64,000 nucleotides of DNA, from assembly GCA_022578965.1 (NCBI GenBank), contig MU400582.1:62001-126000 (forward strand), in the 5' to 3' direction. The notes below the pieces were generated by a model. That model had not been told where the DNA came from, did no database searches, and was given only the letters and a program-made list of their open reading frames with translations. The stretch comes from Xylaria sp. FL1777 (taxonomy: Eukaryota; Ascomycota; Sordariomycetes; Xylariales; Xylariaceae). Positions within the stretch are counted from its first letter, which is position 1, and each line of letters begins with the position of its first letter. The position numbers were made by a program, and so were the translations under genes. Below are positions 46,701 to 58,218 of the stretch, one piece after another.

Positions 46701-49700
46701 CTAGTATTAATGTTTAACTATTTTTGCTTTATATTTAAAAGCTTTTATTTTTATATTTTTATAGCTACTTATAACTTAATTAGTTTTTTAGTTACGTTAT
46801 AATAGCTAAGCCTTTTTATATTTAGAACTTATTTAGCTATTTTATATGTTTTTTTTAGGTTGCGTAATAATTAGTAGCTTAGTTAAAAATTTGTTTGCTT
46901 TTTTAATGTGCTATAAATATTATTATATTTAAAGCACTAGTTTAAAAAATGCAGCAGTAATTTTTTAGCTTAACTATACTAGCATATTAGCAACTTATAG
47001 CTAAGTATTTTTTAAAACATAAAGTACTTTTTTAAGCTAATTTTTTTTATATATAGCTAAACTAATATAAAGCTCTTAACTTTATATAAGCTTTTATATA
47101 TATTAAGCTGCTTATTATATAAAAGCTAATTAATAGTAGTTTATTTAAACCTTGTTTTTTTTTGTTTTTTGGTTTACTACTAAATATGCTATATATACAT
47201 TAATTTTAGGTTTATTAATAGCTTGTTTTTTTTGTTGCTTTTATTGCTTTTTTAGTGTATTTTATAGTTTAAAATTTCTAAAAGTTCGCTTTATGCTTTA
47301 TTAGCTTAAAGTATTTCTTTTTTATTATTGTTTAGCTATACTTTGTAGCTTTAGACCTTTTTATTGCTAGTTAAGTTATATACTGCTAAAGCTAGCCTTT
47401 TAAACTGCTTTTAAATATAATTTGCTATATTTATATTTTTAACTTTTTTTGCATATTTAATAGTTTTATAGTTTAGCTATAAGTTTAAAAAAAAAATTAG
47501 TAATTTTGTTTTAAAGTTAGTTATATAAACACTTTTATAAGCTTTAGTAATAGCATATAAGCATTTATTTTAAACTTATTTAAGCGCTTTTAGCAGTTTT
47601 TATTTTAGCTATTAGTTTTATTTTATTAACTTATATTACGTTATTAACCTATACTTAATTGCTGCTTATATTACTGCTATATATAAAAGTTTTGCTTAAA
47701 TTATGCTTAATTTTTATATAAACTAAGCTAAGCAGCTTATTAATAATGTTTGCTTTTTTAGCTTTTTATAAAGCATTTTATGTTGCTTTTTTTAGTTTAA
47801 GCAGTGGTTTATTTATACGCTAAGCACTTTTGCTGCTATTTTAAAGCATATTTTCTTTTAGCTTGCTTTTATTGTATGCTTAAAAGCTTTTTAGTTTAGC
47901 TTTATAAAGTAAATAAAGTAATATTTGCTTAAATTAAATTTAAATCTGTATTTTTAGCTTTATTTTAAATAAACTTTATAAGCTTATTTAAATGCTTTAT
48001 AAGCTATTTTTATGTTTTTTTTAGCATTTAGTAAGTTTGTATTATTTATAAAAACAGCGCTTTAAAGCTTTTATATAAACTGCAGTTTATTATATAGCAA
48101 AGCAATATATAAGCAAAAAAAAATTAGCAATAATAAAAATCCCTATAAAATACTTGCTTTAATACATATTAAGTTTAACTTTTGTTTATTAAAAAGTAAA
48201 GTTATTATATAGTTTGTTAAAAAGCTTTATATTTATTATACTGTTTACTTTAAAAAGCTTATTTTTTTAAGTATTTAATAAAGCCTTTTATGCACTATTA
48301 AATTAAACGCTTTTATTATGTTTAAAAAAAGCATTAAAATTGCTTTGTTTATAGCTTATATATAGCATACTACAAAAATAATTAAATATAACGCTATTTT
48401 TATAAACTATTATAACTTATTTTCTATTTATTTAAAAGAAAGTAGTTTATATATTGCAGTAGTATAAATTAGTTTTAAAGCTATTTTAGCTTTAATAAGC
48501 TTTTTTACTATGTTTAATAAAACAATAAGCCGCTAAAAGCTTAATAAGCTTTTATTTAGTTTATTTTTTAAAATAACTATTATTTAAGCATTTTAAAAGC
48601 ATTTTAAGTAATAATTAATTTAAAAGCTAGCTAATGTTATATTAGCTATATGCTTAATAAAAAACCTATGCTTATTTTTATTATTTTTAAGCAGCTATAA
48701 GTTATATGCTTTTAAAAACACGTTTAAAATTTTATTTAATTTTAGTACTTTTTAAACTTTTATATAGCTTAAAATCGTTTGTATTTTATAGTAATTTATA
48801 CTATAGTAAAAAAAAAAAAAGGTTAAAAGAATTAGCAAAATAGCTATATTTTTTAAATTAGCGTTTAGTTTTAAAAAAAACCTTTTAGTAAAAACTTTTG
48901 CTTTGTTTTTAAAAATATTTGCTATAGTTGCGTTTAAGCTGTTATTATTGCAGAAGTTTAATAATACTAGCTTTTTTAGTGCTTATAAGCTTTTTATTTA
49001 TATTTACTTTAAAGTTTTCTATATTATTTTAGCTTATTTTACTTTTGTACTTTTAGCTTTGCTTTTTTTTATATTAAAAAAGTTATATAATTATTATTAA
49101 AAGTAGCTTTTAAACGCTTTAGCTTAAGCTTTTTTTTGTGCTTTGTTTACTTTGCGTTTATTTTAGTAAGCTTTTTTAGTTTAAACTTTTTATTAGTAAA
49201 CATAAGCTTTTTTTTTTTTGTACTGCTTGCTTTATTTTTGCTATTTATTAGTTGCATTATAGCTTGCTTTTTTTTTAGTTTAGTACTATTTTGTTTGTAA
49301 TCTTGTTTAAGCTTTTAAACAGCTTTTTTATAGCTAAGTTTAAATATTTAAAGTTTTTAGCGTTTACTAAATAAAAGATTGCTAAAAAAAAGCATGCTTT
49401 AATTTTTATTTGTTTTATATTAGTTAGCTTTTAGTTTTAGCTTAAGTTTTTTAAAAGTTTATTTAGTTTATTAAAGCTTTTTATTTAGTATTTAAATAGC
49501 TTATAATTGCTTTTTACTATGTTTAAACTTAATATAAAAGCAGCTTTTAAGTTTATTAATACTTAAGCTAAATTTATAGTAATATTTAGTTTTTTTTAGT
49601 TAAAAAAAGTGCTTATATTTTTTAAAGTAATAAGCTTAAAGTTTTAGTTTTATACTAGTAGCATAGCTTTTTTAGCTTTAATATATAGCTTTAATATATA

Positions 49701-52600
49701 TATTTAATCTTAATAATATAAGTTAAAATTCTTAAGTAATAAAGTTTTGTTAATAAGCTGCTTTTGTTTTAGTTTTATTAGTAATATAAGCTACTTTTAA
49801 GCTATATAAAAAAAAAAAAAAAAGAATAAATGCAATAAATATTAAAGTTTTTGTTCTTAAAGCTTAAAATAACTATATACTAGTTTTTTATAGCTTTTAT
49901 TTTTTTTACTTTTATTATTAAATCTATTAATATAATTACTTAAGGCTTGCTTTAGTTTTAATATTACATAATGTTATATTTTAAGCTAATTAAGCATATA
50001 ACGTATAAAAAGTTACTAGTAGCTATTAGTAGCTTACAAATTATTAAAACGTTATATTTATTTTTTTTAAAAAAGATTTTTTTTATAACTATATAACTTT
50101 TTTTAACGTTTTATTAAAGTATAAAGTATTTATTTATTATATGCTAGCAAAAGTTTTATCTTTATTGCTACTTTTTTTTAATGCGTTCTTATTGCAGTTT
50201 AAAAGTAAAGTTAAGCTTTTTTTTTTTTGCGTTATTAAGTTTATAGTTATAAACTTTCTTATTATAATACTATTTATGTTTTTAAAAAAGTTAAACTAAA
50301 ATTAGTCTAAAATTACAATATATTTAATTAAAAACTGTTTTTTTTTTTAGCTATTGTTTTAGTTTTTTAAGCTTAAAAGCTTGTTTACTTTTTATAACTA
50401 AGTTATTTTTACGTTTTTTACTGTTTTAAAAGTTAGCTATTTTTAGAAACTAAATAGTACTGCAATAAATTTGTTTTAAAAAACTAGTTTAGTTATTATA
50501 TCTATAATATAGTTAGCTGCTTTATATATATACATATTTTTTGCTATATTTTTTACTTTTTAAACATATAAGCATATTATAGCTTATATAAAATATTTGC
50601 TATTATACTGCTTATATTTAGCTAAGCTATTTGCAGTTTATATTAAGTATATGTTTTTTTTATTATTAATATATTACAAAAACGTATACTAACTGTAATA
50701 TTTGTTTTTTTTGCAGTAAGCTGCTTTATGCTTTTATTTATAGCATTAATAGCATTTTAACGCTATTATATCTTTAAAGTATAGCAAAGCTATATAATAG
50801 TTATAGTTTTAAAAAACTTTGTTATTATATAGCTTGTTTATATTTTAAACTAACTTTATGCTAATATATATTAGTTTTATGCTACGCTTGCATTATTAAA
50901 GTTTTTTTAGCAATATAACTTTTGTAATTTTTACGTTGTTAGCTTGCTACAATTATGCTTTTAAAAGCTTTTTTTTTAGTTTAATAACTTTAGTAGCTAG
51001 CATACTTATTACTATAAGTTAAAATAACTGCTAGTATACTGTTAACTTATTTTTAAATATTATTGCAGTTTATTTTATATTGTTTATATATTAGTTCTTT
51101 ATTTTTTTTAAGCTAAAAATAACTTTTTAATTATTATTAGTAAGCTTATAAACTGCTTTAATAACGTTTAAAAATAGTGCCTTGTTTATTTTTTATATTA
51201 TAATATGCTTAGTTTTACTATAAACACTTAAAACTATTAGCATAACTATAATAGTTTAATTATAAGTAGCTATTATACTTATATAATATAAAAAAGCTAT
51301 TATAATATTAGCAAATTTTCTTAAGTTTAAGTTTTAGCTAATAATATTTGCATATGTTTATACTTATAAAGCGCTTTTTAAAATATTTTTAATAGCTTTT
51401 TTAATACGTTTAAATTAAGCGTTTAAGTTTGTTTAAAAAGATATATAAATATATTTTATACTAGCCTTAAGTAATACATAAATTACTTTTTTAGCAACAG
51501 TAATTATTTTTAACGTTTTGCTAAGCTTAAAAAATCTTCTTGCATTTGCTTTAGCAGCTTTTTATTTGTTTTTATTTGCGTTCGGTCTAGTTTTAAGTAA
51601 TTAATATTATTTAGTAAATTTATTTGCATAATATTAATGCGGCCTAGTTAAAATAACGTTTAAGCTAATTGTTAGCTTAACAAAAAAGTTTTCGTTAAAG
51701 CTTGCTGTACTGCTAAATGCACATTAATATAGCATTATGCCTAAAAGCAACATGGCTTATAAAATTCAATTCTAAAGTCAAATACCTTTTTTTACGTATA
51801 TTTAAGTACTTTATTAGCAATTATAACAAAAAACAAAAAAAGCTCTTATAAAAAGTTCATTTAAGCTATATAAATAAATAATAATGCTTTTTAAACTTTA
51901 TAACGCTTTAATAATGTTTTAAGTACTAATATAAGAAATAATTAAACTTTTTTATAAGTAGTTAGCTAGCTTATTTAATAATATTTATATTTAAGCTAAA
52001 ATAAAAAAACAGCTATATAAGCACTATTATTTATTATTTATATAATTAGTTAAATATAGCATAATAGTTAATATATTAAAAATACTGCTTTTTATAAATT
52101 TTAGTATTTTTTTTAGTTTTAACGTTTTTTATAATAGCATTAAAGCAAACTTAATAAAAGTTATAATAGTATAAAAGCAATTTATGCTTAAAACTATTAT
52201 AAAAATAAAGGCATTTATAAATATTATAAGCTATTTTAAGCATTTTATTAAAAATTACTTATTAATTGTTATATTATTAACTATATTAATAAAAAAACTT
52301 AAAAACTAAAAAGTAAAATTAAGCATAAAAGCTAAAAATATATAGCAAAAAATCTATAAAGCTATTATTATTATATTAATTATTTAAGCTTTTAATTAAA
52401 AGTTTTTATTTATAATAAATATTAATTTAAGTATATATTATATTAAAGCATATTTAATATAACTATATTTTTATAAAATAACTATATTTTTATATTTAAT
52501 AATATATTTTTTAAAAAAGCTTAAAGTATATTAATTATGCTATTTAATGCAAAAAAAAAAATTACTAGCTATAATGCTAGCATTTTAATATTAGCAGCAT
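43743..52600. other. RIP-mutated interior of the outer element with reversed strand skew
   Basis: From about 44.7 to 51.7 kb the + strand is T-rich, opposite to the A-rich + strand of the inner chromovirus and of 51.8-54.2 kb. Sense strands of such elements tend to be A-rich, so this looks like another insertion in minus orientation. A less-mutated patch at about 51560-51800, including a TAAGCTAA/TTAGCTTA inverted repeat near 51660, may be one end of it. No domain could be named. Confidence 0.5.
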
Positions 52601-52678
52601 TAAATAAAAAATAAAAAAATTACTATTTATATAAATTATAAGTTTTTTATAATAATAAAAACAAAAATAAAACAATTA

Positions 52679-52795
52679 GCAAAAATAGTACGTTTTTTAA
52701 ATATTATTAAACATTTTAACGTAAAAATTATATATAAAACAAGCAAATTAAACGTTTTAATAAACTAGCTATTAAAATTATTAGTTATATTAGTT
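52679..52795 (+). pseudogene. Second gypsy-like RNase H tail (outer element)
   Basis: The + frame reads KIVRFLNIIKHFNVKIIY, then a K-x2-K-LNVL segment and a stop where a Trp or similar stood. This resembles the end of gypsy RNase H domains before the connection to integrase. It is outside the inner element, so it would belong to the outer one. Resemblance is by eye and the flanking domains are not recognisable. Confidence 0.5.
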
Positions 52796-54275
52796 TTTTT
52801 ATTAATAAAAGCTAAAGCTAATATAAAGTTATTACTAAAAGCTAAAATATAGCTAATAATATTATTATAATATTTTAATATTATAAATTTATAAGTTATT
52901 TTTAAAAATCTTTATTTTAAAACTAAATTATTACATAATATAAGTTTAAAGTAAATAAAATAGCACTTTATTAAAAAAAATAACATGTTATTTAAGCTAA
53001 TTAATTATAAATAAGCTTTAAAAAACTTTTTATATTTAGTTAATATAATATTTTAAGTTATAGCGCTTTTAAAAATACTTAAAGTGCTAAAATTACTATA
53101 AAATATAAAAAACATATATATTAACTTAAAGTATACTATTATTAAAAGTTTAATTTAAAAGCTAAATAAACATTTTTAGTATTTAAAAGCTATGTTTATT
53201 ATTTAGTAAGTTATTATTAAATATAATTAATATTAGCTAATAAAATTATTATTAAACAAACTTTTAAATTTATAATTTATTATATTATTTTTATTATTTA
53301 TATATTAAGCTATAAACTATATATTTATAGCTAATTTTAAGCTATTAATATATATTAAATATATTATTGCATAAATTAAAGCAAAAATAATGCTTAATAT
53401 TAGTTTTAAAACAATAAAACTATTAATTTAATAAATTAGCAAAATGTTTAGTTTTTTTAAAAAATAAATAAGCAATAATGCAAGCATATTTATAAGCAAA
53501 AAAGCAACTAATTAACATAAATTAAATAGTTTTATTATAAAGTTAATTATACTTAAAAAATTTAAAAGTAATAGCAAAATTAAAAAAGCTAATAGTAATA
53601 TTAAGCAAATTATATTATATAAAAGTTTAACTTATTGCTATTTTAATTTTTAAACTTTATTAAAAATAGCTATTTATATATATAATTAAACTTTAAAGCT
53701 TAATAATTATAATAGTTATTTTTTGCTGTTTAAAATATAGCTACTAAATTAATAACTAGTTATAAAAATTACTAATTATATTAAAGATTTAAATAAAAAA
53801 AAAAAGTTAAATTTTAATAATATTTAATATAAAACTATAAAGCATTATTAGCATATAATTACTTTAATAGTTTAAAAGCATTAAAAAACTAAATTTAAGC
53901 TTATTTATAAAAAAAAAAAGCTTAATTAAAACTTATAAAACTAGCAATTAAGTTTTATATATTAAATAATAAGCTAATAAGTTTAAACTATATTATAATA
54001 GCTTATAAGCTATTATAAATTATTATTATAATAATATATATAAATTATAAAGCTTTAAAAAAATAATATTACTTAGTAAATATAACAATAATAATTTATT
54101 TTTAGCTTATAATAAAAATAGCTACTTAATAAAAAGTTTATAATATACTAGCAAATATATATTAAAAAAAAATAAACAAAAATTAAAAATATTAGCAATA
54201 TAAATATTAAAAAGCATTTATAAATAGTTTTATTTTTATAAATAGCTAAAATAGCTATTTAGCAAAAAAAGTAAT

Positions 54276-54494
54276 TATAGCTTTTAAGTAATATAAGTTA
54301 TAATATATATTATATAATAGTTATTATATAAAAACCTAAAAAGCATAAACTAGTTTTACTTAAATTAGTAATATTTATATATAGTTTTTTAGTATTATAC
54401 TTAAAAGATGTTTTTTTTTTAACATTTACCTTTTTAAGTACAAACTTAACCTTACGTAGTAATTACAAGATTTTAGGCCAGTATTCAGAAGGCA
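54276..54494 (+). repeat. 3' LTR of the outer element (219 bp), inner side RIP-mutated
   Basis: Mirror image of the left LTR in damage: mutated from 54276 to about 54415, progressively cleaner toward 54494 (ending AGAAGGCA). Followed by the CATGCG target copy. Confidence 0.85.
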
Positions 54495-54500
54495 CATGCG

Positions 54501-55232
54501 CAGTGATAATACAGGTGAGATGCCTTGTTATGCATGTACCTAGGTACTGTATATGTACCTATAAGGTACTAACAGGTATTATGTGCATATGCAGCAGTAG
54601 TGTTAGAACCCCACATTCAATGTTATTTCCTAACACTACTTACGGGTAGCCTAGCGATAATTTAGTCTGTAGTTTGTTTGGTTATTGTTTACTACTTTAT
54701 TTTTATAGGGTTAATGACTTGTTTGCCCCTTTTAATCAGTTATGATAACCTATACTACTACATAGTAGGTATTTGCCTGATACGATTTATCAGATATTGA
54801 GGACAGAAAAATGGGGACCTAAGTATCACGGTCGCCCCGCATTAGTCGGATTCCCGTTGCTAGGCCAAGCCGGAGCCGAGATGGAGACCCGTCTAGGATC
54901 GAGGACCCGGCTGCCAAGTAGCTACGTCATCGCCATCTCGATGCATAGAGACCAGCAACTCAAGCTGAACTGGCGAAAATAGGCTGCGGCTCAAAATCAA
55001 GGAACGTGCTGACCTCATTGCGTAGGTACAATTTAGTTTATCTTACTCTCAAATATTCTTTGGGGTGTCTTGCCTGTGAACGAACACTCCTGAGAATTCA
55101 TCACCACCTATCTAGTGTCCCAGCGCAAACCAACACTCGCCCAAGGACGCATTGGTGCGTAATCGTCCGTAGCAAAAGGTTATAAGCTCTGGATATCACC
55201 AATATACCGCAATATTTACGAGGGTAGTCAGG
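54501..55232. other. Intergenic region right of the island
   Basis: Has TAGGTA-type units at 54535-54575, an inverted repeat (54597-54608 with 54627-54639, loop of about 18) and then the promoter side of the next gene. The 69-codon frame at 54773-54982 has no protein character. Confidence 0.45.
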
Positions 55233-56237
55233 ATGGACGTCATCCTCTCCCTTCCCATAGTCAGCTACTTCGCCGCGCCAATGCTGACGTCCTGGTCAAC
55301 CTCACTAAACCTGCTCTTCTTCTACATGACCTGGACCACGCTCGTCCTTTCACATACACCGCTGAAGATCGAACTAGTCGGTACTCTCGCTGTGCGCATA
55401 ATCTTCTGGCTCTTGCCGTCGGTCGTATTTCTGTTATTCGACACCCTGGTCCCAAGTCTCGCTGAATCAGTCAAGCTATACGGCTCGGCTTCGATTCCGC
55501 GCCGCCATGCGGCATCGTTCGCCAGACAAGCTCTCCTCGTTTTCGTGAACCTGGCGCTTTTCACCGCACTCCAAGCTGCGATCTCCGTGGCCGCGACGTC
55601 GTTGCTCAACCGCCCACTTTTCAAAACTAGCACCACCCTTCCCTTGCCGTGGCAGATCGTCAAGCATATTTCTACGCTGTACGCCGCGCGCGAAGCCCTG
55701 ACTTATTACCTTCATCGTCACATTTTACATTCGAGAGGACCTATTGCTAGGTTGCATGCTCGCTACACGCACTCGTGTAAACCCGCGGCGCCGTACGCTC
55801 TCATGCTATACGCTGATCACCCTCTGCCTCTCATGTTCAACCGTTTACTACCCATATACCTACCTTCACTCGTTGTCCGCCCGCATCTTCTCACCTACTT
55901 TTTATTCACGCTTCTGACAACGATTGAGGAGACACTTTCGATGTCTGGATACAACGTCGTTCCGGGGATTATCATGGGCGGTATCGCAAGGCGGACTGCG
56001 ATACACTACGCTAGTGGCGGCAACGGGAATTACGGCGCCTGGGGCCTGTTGGACTGGATTCACGGGACGAGCGTTGGGAAAGATTTGGTTGGGGATATCT
56101 GTGACGAGACTGAAAAGCATCGCGTTAAGGAACGGGGGCGGAAGGCCATCAACGATACAAGCGGTCTCGTGCAAGATGGTATCTACAACTGGAAAAAGAA
56201 TAACCGTGGCCGGAAAAAGAGATTAAATGTTGAATAA
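55233..56237 (+). CDS. Fatty-acid-hydroxylase/sterol-desaturase-like membrane protein
   Basis: Single exon, 334 residues, with several membrane segments in the first 130 residues. The superfamily binds two irons through clustered histidines and oxidises lipids in the ER. Here YYLHRHILHS and LHARYTHSC match the first two His clusters. The last region (HYASGGNGNYGAWGLLDWIHGTS) keeps the NYG...LLDW-HGT pattern but has HYASGG where HxxHH is usual, so full di-iron binding is doubtful. The C-terminal tail is very basic (KKNNRGRKKR). Substrate unknown; possibly a divergent member tied to secondary metabolism. Confidence 0.8.
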   Translation: MDVILSLPIVSYFAAPMLTSWSTSLNLLFFYMTWTTLVLSHTPLKIELVGTLAVRIIFWLLPSVVFLLFDTLVPSLAESVKLYGSASIPRRHAASFARQALLVFVNLALFTALQAAISVAATSLLNRPLFKTSTTLPLPWQIVKHISTLYAAREALTYYLHRHILHSRGPIARLHARYTHSCKPAAPYALMLYADHPLPLMFNRLLPIYLPSLVVRPHLLTYFLFTLLTTIEETLSMSGYNVVPGIIMGGIARRTAIHYASGGNGNYGAWGLLDWIHGTSVGKDLVGDICDETEKHRVKERGRKAINDTSGLVQDGIYNWKKNNRGRKKRLNVE

Positions 56238-58153
56238 TGCGAGTATGCTTGTCTTACCCCGCCTCGCTTGTTGACTAGAGCTGAACAATGATCAAGACTT
56301 GTTTTTTTTCTGGCTTTGGATTATTTAGACACTCTCTATACGTTAAGCCAGTGGCTTTTGGTGTAAATTAAGTCTCCGCTGGGCCTCACAGAGCCTTGAG
56401 AGCCAGACAACCCTTGGCCTCTACTATAGGTAATCCATAAATAAACTAGGCGGAGTCCAATGGAACACAGTCTAGTTCATGAAAATGGTTATTATTATGA
56501 ACGTATCGTCGTAAGCCGATCGTTGTAGCGTTAGCCCGTTTGGATCGAGGGTATTAGGCGAGTTCTAGTTACCCTCCCGGTACGAGGAAGCACATCTGCC
56601 AATACCTATAACATCATTAGACAGCCTTAGAGTACTTGGCGGAGAGTGTGTGTCTGAAATGTGGTGGTTAGCTATACTTAGGTCATTCTTCATGCTACGG
56701 CACGTGTATCATGGCTACAGCCAGATCAAGCGCCCGACTTAACTACATTCTATTTGTCTTACCTAGTAGTGTAACGGTATAGAATTCTAGTTCTGTCCTG
56801 TGACACTTCGGGAACTAAATCGGGAGGACTTGGGGGATTATTGAAAAATACTAAGGTAGTCAGTCATATTAATAGTTTAGTCGATAGCTATTCTAGTTAT
56901 GCTTTGCGGTTATCGTCTTTTCCTGCTACTTGGCGAGGAAGTAGGATGTAAGCAAAGGGTGTAGGTATTTGAATTGTTACGTTATTGTTTTTCGCACCTT
57001 GGATGACCTTGCCCCGTTGATAGGGCGAGGTAACATGCAGAAACTCACGAGACAGCCTTGGGGTGGCTTCTACACAAGGCGTCATTGGACGTTGTTGAAT
57101 ATCCCACCATTAAGAAAACTCTCCTTGACATATTAATATGTGGCCTTGATGCTGAGGTGATAACTTCTGTCACCTCTAATACAAGACAACAATAACCCGT
57201 CATCTTTGTCCTTCTTAAAGACCCTTTATACCGGAATAATTGGACTGAAGCCACCAAGAAACTGTGCTGTAGCACCACAGATATCAGATATTGAAGTAGA
57301 GTGAAGTGGGTGACTAGACCCAACCAGCCGTGAGAGACTGGGAGTATAGCTACACTTTCTTCGTTATCGCGATGGATTCATTACGAAAAAGATCATAATG
57401 GGAAGTTAGATTCTAGTCCTTGGCTTCAATTGATTTTACTTTATTTGATCCCTTTATTCACCATACTTTAATTACTCCAACATACCCAGAAGCGTAGAGT
57501 GTAGACTATCACCTTGTATTCTGAGCGGGGAGCTCTATTTCGATATACACTCTTTTTAGAAAAAGAAAGAGAAGGAGGGTGGAGGAGCGGATATGTCGTA
57601 GAAGGGATGTCGCTAAAGCATACCCAGTACTTATATTACAATAGGTATACCTAAACTTCTTTAACATGTAGAAAGCTACAGATTGGCCCAAGATATCTTT
57701 CCTTGTCTACGGTTGATCCGATTCGGGTTAATCATTTATAGCTGTGGTAGAACCTTGTCGAGCTGGACTTTAGCGCCAACAGCTTGTCAGCTCAACCCCT
57801 GTTTCTGCCGAGTGCAGTTAGTCCGAGCGCTTGGCAAGCCCAATTCAAGCCCAGTATATAACCTATACCTCATATCTAACTCAGGCTATCTAATAGTTTA
57901 TTAAAATATTGCATAATGCCGGAGACTTCAGCTCATGCTATACCAGTGCATTACTCCTTTTCCGGTCATGTAAAGCCGAAGACGTAGGGAAGAGGTAGCT
58001 ACAAGAGCAATGACTGCAGGTCATCTCTATATACTTATGCTATAAGTAGATAGGTGTAATACCATCTTGAGAATGGACATGCTATAGTAAAGATACAGAC
58101 TTGAACCAGCATCTCGGCTTGATTTTATCAAGTATTTAATCAACAGTGAGCCT
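56238..58153. other. Gene-poor stretch
   Basis: About 1.9 kb without a supported gene on either strand. Short frames at 56897-57323 and 57509-57904 show no domain or splice continuity. No repeat or RNA gene recognised. Confidence 0.5.
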
Positions 58154-58161
58154 TATAAATA
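58154..58161 (+). promoter_or_regulatory. TATA box
   Basis: TATAAATA lies 58 bp before the ATG of the acyl-CoA oxidase-like gene and is followed by the pyrimidine-rich CATTATTCTTCTC, a likely start region. Confidence 0.5.
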
Positions 58162-58218
58162 GACACTGCATTATTCTTCTCAAGCCGAATCAAAGCCAAC
58201 CATTTTCAGTTCACCGCA

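Larger units (their letters stand above)
34068..54500 (+). mobile_element. Outer nested LTR retrotransposon, 20.4 kb, RIP-destroyed
   Basis: Bounded by direct repeats 34074-34291 and 54276-54494 and by CATGCG on both outer sides (34068-34073 and 54495-54500), a target duplication of 5-6 bp. The LTRs would start TGTGGC and end GGCA. An A-rich tract (54262-54271) before the right LTR fits a polypurine tract and sets the + orientation. The interior contains the inner chromovirus and at least one more long segment of opposite strand skew. A minus-free, mutated gypsy-like RNase H tail can be read at about 52679-52790 on the + strand. No intact coding remains. Confidence 0.85.

Noticed and set aside
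48903..49100. 65-codon hydrophobic + frame in the T-rich part of the island
   Set aside because: T-rich codons give Phe/Leu/Ile by default; likely antisense of a mutated minus-strand element.
34292..54275. Mitochondrial DNA insertion or a centromere, suggested by extreme A+T content
   Set aside because: Two nested LTR pairs with target duplications and readable gypsy motifs explain the composition by RIP; no mitochondrial genes or tRNAs were seen.
34068..54500. A giant Starship-type cargo element
   Set aside because: No tyrosine-recombinase captain gene and no cargo genes; LTRs and gypsy remnants account for the island.
54773..54982. 69-codon + frame right of the island
   Set aside because: No domain, signal or splice continuity; composition resembles intergenic DNA.
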